Source: Hericium rajendrae (lineage: Eukaryota > Basidiomycota > Agaricomycetes > Russulales > Hericiaceae). From it: a stretch of DNA of 64,000 nt. The notes under the pieces are model-generated. The model did not search any database, was not told where the DNA came from, and was given only the letters and a program-made list of their open reading frames with translations. Made by a program: the position numbers and the translations under genes. The DNA lies in NCBI GenBank assembly GCA_033439255.1, contig CM065883.1, positions 682,001 to 746,000 on the forward strand, in the 5' to 3' direction. Position 1 is the first letter of the stretch. Each line of letters opens with the position of its first letter. Positions 43,792-54,041 of this stretch are shown here, piece by piece.

Positions 43792-46700
43792 TCACCGGAA
43801 CGTGTATGCGGCATAGCCAGTATGCTGCGACTGCGACGGCGGGCGCACGACCACGTCCGGCAGCACCTCCTTCGCGCGAAGTGCCGCGCGCTCCTTTGTC
43901 GTGTCCGTCCTCGCAAGCTTGAACGAGCGCAGGCGCTTCCTGGCCCCGCTCTCTTTGTTCACGGGCACCGCATTCTCGCCGTCGCCGCGCGCGTTCTCCT
44001 CTTCCCCACGCTCAGGCTTGCGCTGCTTCTGCTTCTTCCCGAAGGAGAGCGGCGTCACACGCGCCGCGCCGGCGGGCGCGTTCGTGTCCTGCAGCAGCGT
44101 GAGCGGGCGCAGACCCCCGCTGGGAGAGTCTGCGGTGGGAGTGTTGGCGGGCGTGACGGGTTTCTGATGCGACTTGCTTGACTTGGGCATGAGTGGGCGC
44201 ACGGCTCGCGTGCCCCACTGCTGGAGACGTCCGGGCGGGGAGGTCTTGATGCTGGGGTTCGTGTTTTCGTTGGTTTCGTCGAGCCGGGGCAGGGCCTGGC
44301 CGGTGGGGGCGTCGGTGTTGTTGTCGGACTTTATGTACACAATGCTAGAGCGGCGGCCGGAGCGACCAGAGCGGGTGGACACACCGCTGTGCCTGCGGTA
44401 GTCGGGCGGTGTGCTCTCGGCGAGCGGGGCCTCGGAGTCGAAGTCGAAGAGCGTCACCTCGGAAGTGGCGGAGGGAAGCGGACGAGCCATGGGTTGCTCC
44501 AAAGCCGCAAGGAGAGTCGTAAGCGACGAGCGCGCAGTGTCAACGCCAGTGGGAAGATCTGCGAGCTTGGAAGAAGATGGGCGGGGCCCGATAGTGCGAC
44601 CAGAGGCGGAGCGTGTCAGTTGTGCCCCAGGGGCAACGGGCTGAAGGGTTTGACCATGGTTGACAGGCTTCAATTCGGCGGATTGGACATTAGTCGATTC
44701 TACGCCGTTATACGTCTTTCTGCGGTCGTCAACATCGGTGACAGTCATGGCAATGGGCTCCGGCCCATGGTTGACCTGGTTTCTCCACGTAGACATGGCG
44801 AGAACACCATCCTTTCCTAGTGAAAGACTGTGAAAAACATGTCAGCGTCAGTAGTAACAGAAGAATATATGCCTACCTCGGGAGGCTGAAATGATGCCTC
44901 TTATGCTCCGAGGCCTTCCTGGCTCTCACACCCTTCCTGTTCACCGGCGTCGAATGGAACTCAGGACTCGAAAACTCCGCCGACGTCGTGAACCCGCCAA
45001 ACTCGGCCTCCGCCTCCTTCAGCACCGACATACGGCCCTTGGCCTTGCCCGCCTTGGTGCTGGCCTTCGACCACGTGCCGGGTGGAGACCAGTCCTCTCT
45101 GATCGGCATATCCGCGCCGACCTTGAGGCCGGGCACAAGCAGCGGGAGGAGCTTCGCCGAGAGCGCGTCGATCTCGTTCACGTCGCCGTGCGCGACGGCG
45201 CCAAAGTCGAAGCCGGAGGAGCGCGAGCGGCGGTGCAGCAGGCGCGCATTCCGGACGGACGGCGGCGTTGGCGGGAGGGGCGAGGATGGCGGCTGGCTGA
45301 CGGGTGAGTGCGGACCACTGAACGAGGATGCGGAGCGTGTGCGCAGGTGGGTGGGCTGCGTGGATGCGAACTGTCCTTCGGCGTTGGTGGGCGAGCCTGG
45401 CAGGAACATCGCTGTCGCGACGGCGGAGTAGTGGCGCTGTGCGATCATGATGCGGGTATTCACTGCGAGGGAGTCGTCGCCTCCGGAGAAATGCGAGGAA
45501 GCTTTCGATTCCTTGCGCGTACGCGTGCGGTTGTGCCCGAGCTCCGCGCTGTTCGCCGACTGCGGCGTCGGCGGGATCGTGGGTTCCGTGTCGTCCTGGA
45601 TGGGCAAGGGAGGCGTGAGCGGGGCCAGGTCTTCGGTCTCCTCAGGCGGCAGGACCGACAGCTTCGGCGCAGGCGCAAGCATCTCGAGTGCGCGGCCGAC
45701 ACGGGTCTTTCCGTCAATGGCATCGCCCTTGGCGAGCCAGACGTCGGTGCTACGGCGGCCTTCGATGAGGGTAACGCTTGCACTACGCTTATATTCGCCA
45801 CCAACATGGAGGGTCTCGGCAGGAGAGGGAGAGCGGGCGACGGCAGACGGGGGCTCGTTGTACACGTCGAAAAGACCGGTGGGAATGGGGATGGGCGAGC
45901 GCAGGAGGATGTTCAAGGCCATAATGGGCGAGGAGATAGTCACGCTGACAGTAAGCAGGATGGACATGACCTGGCTGGCTTGAGAGTGGGATACGAGCAC
46001 CGAGAAGCAGTAGGGCAAAGAGAGGACCTGCATAGGAACGTCAGCCACGATACGTAATGAAACAACGCAGAAGCACTTACCAAAGGAACCCAGACACTAG
46101 CCAACCATCCAAGGGCGCGAGTCCAAGAAACATCGATGTCGCTGGCGGGTACAGCAGCGAGCGCACCGACGCCCTGCTCGAGGTGTACCGACGACGGCGC
46201 GTACCCATAGCCGCCAAGCACCTGGGCACTGGCCATGGCGGGTGTGACAGGACGCGATTGAAGCAGCGCAGAGTTCAGGTCGTTCGTGGACGCGAGCGCA
46301 GGTGCCATCGGCGTTTCCATGCGATCCGTGGGGAACGACCAGGCGGTCATGGTGGCACGCGTGCCGCTGCTGGACGTGAGCCAGGAGCTCTGCGAGCCCA
46401 TGCGAATGCGCGCCTCGTGCGGGGACTCGCTGCGGCGGAATGGGTCCGGGTCTTCGTTCAGCGCGTGGCGGTAAGGAGACGGGAGCGGCGGGACAGGGGG
46501 AACAGAGTCGTGTGCGGCTCCGCCGTGGGGCGTGGCCGGGTTGAACCAGAAGGATGACTTGGCTGGGATGGATGGGTTGGATGCCACCGCGGGGTGCTGC
46601 GAATGGCCATGGTGCGTCGAGAATGAGAACGCAGAGATCGAGTCGTGGCTTGAGCCAGCCTGGGAAGTGATCCAGGAGCTGCCATCGCGAAGAGCGTCAA

Positions 46701-47430
46701 TGTCCTCGGTCGCAAACGACGGACGCGGCTTCTCTTCGACCTCGCGCACGGGCGGCCAAGGTTGCGCATCATCACTGGTGACGGTGAGGTTGCGCTTGAT
46801 GATGATGAGCGACCCGACGAGGCAGCCGAAGAAAACAGTGCTGGCCACGGCTGTGACGGCGGAGTAGGCAACGTAGCCCACAAAGAAGCTAGTCATGGTT
46901 GTGCCGGCAAGGACGCCGGCAAGGGCGGTCGACGTTACGACGAAGACAAGCATGGGTGCCCAAAGGATCCAGTGCTTGGCGCCAAAAGATACAGAGCGAC
47001 CCATACGGACATGGAGGAGAGTAATGCCGGAGACGACGAGAAGGCATGTCTGACGCAGAGTCAACGCGAACCAGAGACGTGTCGCGGAGGCGGGGTCTGA
47101 CGCAGTTTGGAAACCTGACGCGCTCCCGAGATACTGCTCAACTGCTTCCCAAACGAAGATGGTCAAGGCCAAGAGGTCGCAAAAGGCGAGCCATACATGG
47201 CTCTTATCTGAAGCAGAGATGGACCGGAAGTTAGGGAGACCGAATTCCGACTAATGACATCGCAATAAGTTCCATGATAGAAAACCAGGATGAAGACAAC
47301 AACTCACAGGCGGAACCCGTCTGCTCAAAGGATGAGGAGGAAGAATAGGAAGTATGATACGCAGAATGACAAATGCAGAGCATAAGAACGAGACGAAAGC
47401 GAGTGCGAGTGCTGGGATGAGAGGAAACAT
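43792..47430 (-). CDS. Large multi-pass membrane protein with long disordered cytosolic tail
   Basis: Exon 1 (from 47430) encodes a hydrophobic start, MFPLIPALALAFVSFLCSAF. Exon 2 (about 47250-46080) carries several membrane helices, including LALTIFVWEAV, LLVVSGITLLH, ILWAPMLVFVVTSTALAGVL and STVFFGCLVGSLIII, then a Ser/Pro-rich loop. Exon 3 (about 46027-44873) adds more hydrophobic helices (LPYCFSVLVSH, VMSILLTVSVTI) and a long basic Ser/Pro tail; the last exon (about 44830-43792) continues it. Total length is near 1,090 residues. The layout recalls fungal 7-TM receptor-like proteins with phosphorylatable tails, but I recognise no named family, so any signalling role is inference. The frame is intact throughout. 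No signal peptide is needed. Confidence 0.72.
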
Positions 47431-47863
47431 CCTTGAAGCGTTGCTATTCTTGAAGTGAGCGTTGGTGCGTTGGAGGCGTTAGGGCGTAAGGCCTTCGCGG
47501 AAGCGTCGAACGAGGAAAGGTCGAAGCCGCTGGAAGAAACAGGATCAGTGAATGGTCGTGATCGTGCAGAACAAGGGAAAAAGCAACGCCCGCCTTATTT
47601 AAATCCAACACGGGACAAACAAGTGTGTGGACCCACAGTTTCAAACAACGCCTCAGCAACGCTCGACCGCGTCCCCAACACGTGCTCTCTCCAAGTCGTC
47701 ACGCTGGTCACACGCCCCGTCGCGTAGACGCCCGTTCGACAAGGTCTTTTTCAAATCTTTTGCAAGGTTCAGTAGAACTGTACAGTAAATCTTTACTGCA
47801 CAGAGGGATGCGAGCGAGGCCCGGAGAAATGCGATTATAGTGTCTGCTTTATACTACAATAGT
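47431..47863. other. Spacer between the membrane-protein promoter and the THOC3 3' end
   Basis: This holds the promoter of the membrane protein gene (no clear TATA box) and the 3' flank of THOC3. Nothing else is recognised. Confidence 0.4.
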
Positions 47864-49261
47864 CTCATATCCCAGGTCCAAACAAGCTCATCACAGCAAC
47901 CGGCGGCGGCCCCCCTTCCCGCACCTTTGTTTGTCCACAGTACGCAATTACATACTTTGACGGGTGCCATGTAACAGTGGGTGACGGCGCCAGAGCAGGG
48001 ACGCGATGCATAGGCTCGCTGGTTTCCGTAGCACACTGTCATAGAGCCTCAGATATGCGTAGAGGAAAGCATGGCGAAGACGGCTTACAATATCGATATA
48101 CGGGCCCTGATTCGCAATGGCGATGAACTCGCCATCATGCGAGAAGCTGAGAGCGGTGATGGCGTGTCTGTAGCGTGACAATGAGCAGGATGTTGTAAAC
48201 TTGCTAGCAGAAAGACTTACTCGCATGCGGTAATTGTCCGCGCGCATATCCATTCCGACAAGTCGAACAGATTGACGATGGATCGTGGCCTCCCGACGCC
48301 AGATACCGCCCCCTGGGATCCAATGCTACAGCAACACAGCCCCCTACATGTGCGGCCGGGTTTTCGTACAACTGCAGGGACGGATAGTCCAGGACACGGA
48401 TGGTATGCTCCGAATTGTGCGTGAGGATGATACCATCTCCTGCATGATTGAACATTGCTGTCGATGCCGTGTTCTGTCGCAGCGTCATTAAAACAGATTT
48501 CAGTTAGCCGGTGAGATGCATCTTTACCGCCTCCCTGTCCACCGTCGTCCACTGCTCTTTTGCTTCTTCGCCCTCTTTTACTGGTATCTTTCTTGTACTC
48601 CATGAAGTGAAGCTGGTTTCCTACTGAGATGTACAGCAGTGTCTTTCCATCGGGAGAATAATTCATCTGCGCAGGCGGTACGCGGAGGCTGACTATCTGG
48701 ATATGTCTGCTCTCTGCAAGAAGTTCAGCGCCCTCTCTGGGGTGACCGCAGAGACAGACATACGCCGGGCATCCCAGAACACTATGCGCCGGTCCTTCTG
48801 GCTCGACGAGCAGAAAAGCTCTGGGTGAGTCGGGTTCCACGCAACATAATCCACATCGTCCAAATGCCCGCCCGAGAAAAGGGTCGCCGAGCGCATCTCC
48901 ATCTGCCAACCCGCCTTCAGCACCCTGCGCAGAACGCACACAGCGACTGAACACAGCTTACGCTCTTCTCCGGCTGCCACACCCTCACAATCCTATCAAT
49001 TCCGACGGCCGCGAGCTTCTTCCCATCGCAACTCCACGCGACGTGGGTCATCGCCTGCGGGGACGTGATCCGCACATCGCGCGGCCGGAACGCGGAGAAC
49101 GTCGGTGTCTGGCAGTCCCCCAGCGTGTCAGGTTATGCGAGAGCGGGCGGCGGAGCGGCGCGTACATGGACGCCTCTGGCCGCGAAGGTCGTGTGAGGCG
49201 GCGGGGAGGGCGGGCGTTGCGGTGGGGGAATCTCGTCGTCGCCGTTTGCTGCGTTCGCCAT
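47864..49261 (-). CDS. THO complex subunit 3 (THOC3/TEX1), WD40 protein
   Basis: WD40 repeats are readable: MTHVAWSCDGKKLAAVGIDR then VRVWQPEK, DYVAWNPTHPELFCSSSQKD then RRIVFWDARR, MNYSPDGKTLLYISVGNQLH, TAMFNHAGDGIILTH then TIRVLDYPSL, VALDPRGRYLASGGHD then VNLFDLSEW, ALSFSHDGEFIAIANQG, and a final WHPSKYVIAYCGQ. The order and the CSSSQKDRRIVFWDARR block match THOC3/Tex1 of the THO/TREX complex, which couples transcription to mRNA export in the nucleus. Frame breaks: near 48281 a one-base loss splits GGHD from SIVNLFD, and the first 60 codons (49261-49080) need two shifts to join MYAPLRRPLSHNLTRWG with FSAFRPRDVRI. The start codon is therefore tentative; an ATG near 49166 is the alternative. 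Confidence 0.78.
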
Positions 49262-50007
49262 GGTGGAATGAGCTACACAATCCTTGCTACCTCCTGAACT
49301 CAAATGTCGTGTGGTTGGGCAGGTTAAAACGCGTAAAGCTGAGGTAGTTGCAGATTGGTTGAAAGTGTATAAAAGTGTAGATTATAGGACGCGAACGCGT
49401 ACAAGTAGGTACAATCTACAGATCAAGTACAACTAAGGTTAGGGTTAGGACCGCGGTCCGACAAGAAAAAAGACCCGCTCAGCCCGAGGGCCGAAGCGGG
49501 ACAGGAAAATATTGAGACGGTGCACGAGCCGAAGCCCGTACAAACCACGGGTGCCCTCTGAGGACATGGTCGCCGTGCTATGGAAGGTCCCCGCGGCCCA
49601 TAAACCCAGGTAGGTGAAGGGATCTATGCCATCAAGGTAAGTATGAGGAAATTGTTACGCCGACAGGAGGCTTATGTAGGCAGGCGGGGAGCGCACGGAC
49701 CAGGCATGAGGCGGGTGTGCGTGGTGGGTTTCCCGAGCTGAGAAACGGCAGTAGGGATCATAGATAGGTCGCAATTTCCCAACTACAAATATGCGGACCT
49801 TACATGGAGGATAATGGTCTTTCTTTGTGAAACAGCAATTTTGCGATTCGTTATGCGAACACGCGCACGCTCCAGGCTGATATAGAATTAACCAAGTAGT
49901 GACAGATAACAAGTATAACACAGAGTCCCTAAATCCCATCTCCTGTCCACTGTATGCATAGTCGAATAAATTACATTCGCAGATCACAGCAGAAATCAGT
50001 TCTGTGT
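49262..50007. other. Intergenic region with telomere-like motif and GC-rich hairpins
   Basis: It contains a TATA-like tataaaag near 49368, two tandem ttaggg-like units near 49437-49449, a 12-bp palindrome (ggaccgcggtcc) at about 49448-49459 and a GC-rich hairpin at about 49474-49500. No coding gene is seen. A retroelement (LTR) remnant is possible but unproven. Confidence 0.45.
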
Positions 50008-51754
50008 TCAAACCGTATCCTCCTCGCGTGGACGCGGCGCTATCTCCCGGTCATCCATAGAATACATTGTCATGCTCTCGTCGCCGCTGTGCTGAGCGGG
50101 CACGAACGTCTCGAGGACATATGAGTCCGAGCCGTCGCCCTGCACGTGGTCGCCCACGGTGGTGTTGACGTGATGCTGCTTGACGCTAAGCACGATCTCG
50201 CGCATGCTCAGGAAGAGGTGGGAGCCAAGGATGGAGGGCAGCGCGCAGGACCATCTGGAGGGTGCTTGTCAGAAACATGAAAAAGAGCAAGACGGACAGA
50301 AGACGGACGGCATGATGATGTTGATGTAGCGGTTAGAGCCGGCCCAGATGACGCTGTTGACTGTCAACTCTGCGAAGATACTATGGAGCGCCGAGTTAGA
50401 GCTTTGCCACAGATAAACGCTCAAGGACCTACACCAGGAAATAGTACAGACTAATGAAGAAGCTATCAGCTATGCCGATTTGCACGGATACCGGAGCTTG
50501 ACTTACCTATCGCGCGCAATCGACTTGATTACCTTTGGCGTTGTCGAACCGTTCTTGTCCCCACGCCAGTAGCCATACTTGATCATCAGGTCTTCGCCCC
50601 ACGCTTTCCACACAACCAGCAGACAAAGCACAGGCTCAAAAAAGAGCGCTGGGATCCAGAAGAGTGCGGAGACACTAAAAATGCCAGAGTAGTAGCATCC
50701 GGTTGGGGTGGATATCACAGGGAGGTCTGGAAAGCATGTGGTCAGCGAGGATGAGAAGGATGGAAAGAATGAACGGACGGGATATATGTGTCATGGTAAC
50801 GCCGATGAGGATGATCATGATGCCTAACTCAACCGCGGTGCAAGCGATGAGGAAGTAAAGAAGCTTGCGACTTCGGTCATACAAGGCGTACACCTACAAG
50901 GATTTAAGAAGTTATTATGGTGATGCCACTCTGGCGATAGCAATCAATACCCACTCGAATTTGTAGAATGACTGCCAACGAGAGGAGGTCAAGATAAAAC
51001 GTATGAGCTTGAGAAATAAACGACGTACTTTGCACAGACAGCGTTGTCAGAAGCGTGACGATGTCGTCGCACATCAGGTATATGATACATCTAGGCCCAT
51101 CTTGTGAGTTTGTCAAGAAGAGCACGTACACGGATCTCGTACAGCTACAGTTGCTTCAACATCAGCTACGAATGTCACTAAGAAGGGACGAAAGGGAATG
51201 ACGAACGTGAGGTGAAGCAATCCCACCCGGGGCGAAAGGTACTAAACAAATCCGTTGAGCATGCAGGCTCGTTGGTTATACGAACGAACGTGCACGTACC
51301 CATATCGAAGATCAACCACAGCATCGGAAAGAATCTGTTCTATCCACCTCTAAGTACGGGTCAGGGTGAATATTTGCGAAAAACTAGACTTACGAATATG
51401 TACAACCAAAACCCGAATCGTTTCTTCCCGCCTTGCATCCATATGACTTCAACCTAAGTGTTGCCTTTCAGCTCATCCGTAAATTTGGCCCGCGGCAGTG
51501 TCGCATACCTCTCTGTCAAAACAAATCCCTGTACGGACGCTCAGACTCCAAGGGCAAATAATCACGATGCAAATAGGCGCTTACAATGATCCCATGCAAG
51601 TAGTCCTAGCGCGCCCGCCCGCGACTGCTTCCCAATGGCCACTTTGTAAGGAGCGAAAAAACGGTTATCGTTCTATTGGCATGGTACGTGAGAGATGATG
51701 GGACTTACACGCCTCCTGAAACGGGATCGGTAGCGGGATATTGGCCGCGGACAT
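50008..51754 (-). CDS. DUF6533-type seven-helix membrane protein
   Basis: The ATG at 51754 opens MSAANIPLPIPFQEA. Spliced pieces then give ALGLLAWDH, a TLPRAKFTDELK stretch and VEVIWMQGGKKRFGFWLYIF followed by NRFFPMLWLIFD, matching the N-terminal DUF6533 pattern (DH, EV, IW, NR, P) of Agaricomycete membrane proteins. Further helices follow: VYALYDRSRKLLYFLIAC and VELGIMIILIGVTM, GCYYSGIFSVSALFWIPALF then EPVLCLLVVWKAW, and a last helix near 50230. The tail is polar and acidic, ending REEDTV. Known of the family: abundant, uncharacterised and plasma-membrane predicted. Exon borders before 51400 are approximate. Function and ligand are unknown. Confidence 0.65.
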
Positions 51755-53377
51755 TTCGCAACGTTGAAAGGGCGAGCAATGCGAGCGAAGCCTGCGCCAA
51801 AGGCCCCACGACCAAGCCTTATATTGCATATATGAACGCGCGCTAAATCTATCTCCATATGAGCGCCAGCGCCCAAAGATAGTGCAAAGGATGCCTTGCT
51901 TGTGTGACCACAATGAGATCACGTAACCTGTGCCTTGCGCCGGGTGCTTCGAACGTCAAGAAGTCGGAAGTGGCGATGTATCAGATCACAGTAGAAAATC
52001 ACCATCACGACGCGTCGAAGGACGATGGCGGCCTATGTATGATGGCGTCCGTGTTCTTTGAATCCCCTGGACGCGGTGCTTGTGATCATGGACGACAGCT
52101 GAAAAGCATCCGTGGTTTGATTCTGAATGCGCAATGGGTGGTCTCAGACTAATAACAAGAGAAAGGACTGTCTTCCTGACCGATGGAAGCAACGGCGACT
52201 TGGACACTACAATCGATTGAATGATTGTGCCGGAGCTTGGGTATTGGCTGCCGTAGTGTTTCTGTTCGGCGTCAGATTCTGGCCATTCAAGAGCGCTAGA
52301 CAAGCCTCAAGTTCGCGCACAACTCCTGAGCGCTGTGAGATGATCCGCGAAGACGATTTGAGTAATGTTCATAGCGGCGGCACTCAAACGCCGCGTCTTT
52401 TCACACCCCGGCTTGCTGTCCCTAAGGCCATTCAGCAGTTAGCTGCTTGCAGAGTGCAAACAGCTCCGTTGTCTGCATCACATGCAGATGAATGCAGTAT
52501 AGCACCGATTGGAGCATGATAGCCCCAGACAGTGAGACGAAGCAAATCAGTGCACAGCAACGTGGAGGAGGGTATGAAACGAATACTGACTCAACGGTGC
52601 CGATGGGCCACAACTTTTGCCAGTGTTCCACGAGGCTCCAGATGTTGACCGAGACAAAGATCATTGATGGGTATTCATGTTGACATCATTTCATGAAATG
52701 ACTGTGGTAGTAAGATTCGTGCAAGAGGTAAGACAGAGGTACCGGCCAGAGATCATTTGAGCTTCTCAGAATCCCAGGATCCTGGGCAGAGATCAAACTG
52801 CAAAGGAGATCAAGCCGTTAACGGCTGCGAGGGCAATCAATACCTTCCTATCCAGTTCATATCAATCAAACTTCCGAATGTTGGAGGAAAACTAGGCTGG
52901 GGGCAAAATTGAATGCGACCCATATGGAAGCAGATCATGGGAAGTTCGGGCCGCGGCAGTGTTTCCGATCAGAAACTGTCAAGAGGAGAAAACGACTGCG
53001 TAAAGTCCAACCTGTGGGTTTAAAGATGTAAGATAGAAACCAGGATGTAAGATAGAAACCAAGATCATAATTGAGCGGCATGCACTCCAAAGGGTTCGTG
53101 GTGGCCTGTTAACAAACAAATAATTTACAGTGGTCGCGAAATAAGAGACAGACAATGGTGAGTGCGAGGCCAGGATAGCCATACCTACATATTGCTGATT
53201 GCTAAGGTACTGGGAACTTGGCATGACCGCTGCGATTTGCTTTAGGAAGATAAATAGCACTTGCGAAGGTCAACATCCAAAGTAGGGGTATGGCAGATGG
53301 GAAGATGACATTCGCAGCGATAGACCGAGGGTACAGCGTTTGTCTACAAGGCGCGCCAAACTTCTCAATGATGTGCT
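51755..53377. other. Intergenic region with possible membrane-protein remnants
   Basis: Hydrophobic minus-strand fragments occur near 52420-52660 (FVSLSGAIMLQSVLYCIHLH) and 53110-53370 (FPSAIPLLWMLTFASAIYLP). They could belong to a second, decayed or unrecognised membrane-protein gene related to the neighbour at 50-51.7 kb, but I could not build a continuous model. A 2 x 18-bp direct repeat (gatgtaagatagaaacca) lies near 53024-53061. Confidence 0.35.
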
Positions 53378-53930
53378 TCATGGTCGAAAATAGGACCTAA
53401 CGGGGGCTAAGATAGAGGTAGTGAGCATCAGGATGAGTATGAAAGTCGGAAGCGGAAGAAGGCCTACAGGTACGTTCCGTTCCCTGAAGCGTGGCGTCGT
53501 GTCAATCGATGTAAGATTCAACTTCAGAAGATACACGCACCATTTCGTACCGCCAGGGAAAGGCGCAGCTGCATAAGAACGCAGTTCAATATCAAGCCAA
53601 CAGCTGCGTGTCAAATACGTACGAATATAAGGATCGGGGTGCTTTTTGTTGTCGAGGTCCGCCTCCGCTTTCCCGATGATGTCCGCGAGGGCACGAGGGT
53701 CGCTCACATCTCTGTGATATATCATAAGCACTCATAACACCAGGCAACAAGCTATGCAACTGTAGGCAAACCGAAACACGCACCTGTTCCTCTCAAACTC
53801 GGCTCGGATTGCCAACGCCCGTGGCTTGAACAGGTCATACCGGATAACCCAATCCATCTCATTCTTCAACATCCGCTTGTACAAAGACTTGACATACAGT
53901 CTGTGCGCTGCTGAGAAAGGAGACGACATG
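53378..53930 (-). CDS. Mitochondrial complex I LYR-motif subunit (NDUFB9/B22)
   Basis: The start gives MSSPFSAAHRLYVKSLYKRM, where the LYxxxLxR-like helix marks a LYR protein. Then come DWVIRYDLFKPRALAIRAEF, RDVSDPRALADIIGKAEADL, KKHPDPYI, PAPFPGGTKW and ERNVP, in the order seen in NDUFB9. LYR subunits bind acyl carrier protein and sit in the membrane arm of NADH dehydrogenase in mitochondria. Exon pieces begin at 53930 and about 53723; a short exon near 53570 (PAPFPGGTK) and one near 53490 follow. The frame after ERNVP runs on to 53378 through a hydrophobic stretch not usual for the family, so the true stop or a final intron there is uncertain. The gene is head-to-head with RRN3. Confidence 0.8.
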
Positions 53931-54041
53931 GTTGCGGTCAGCGTATGATGTTCGGAGAGCGCCTGTCGGGGACAAACGCGGCGACTTGGATTACCTAATC
54001 TCAATTTCTCTCTTTCTCCTCCTCCCCGTGCCGTCAAAAAT
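53931..54041. promoter_or_regulatory. Bidirectional promoter, NDUFB9 / RRN3
   Basis: Only 111 bp separate the two start codons. The sequence is pyrimidine-rich towards RRN3 (tctcaatttctctctttctc). A shared promoter for a mitochondrial and a Pol I gene is inferred from spacing alone. Confidence 0.55.

Noticed and set aside
53260-53380. ATGA overlap of the NDUFB9 end with a short downstream frame (MKHIIEKF...)
   Set aside because: Overlapping cistrons are not expected in a fungal nucleus; the frame is short and unmatched.
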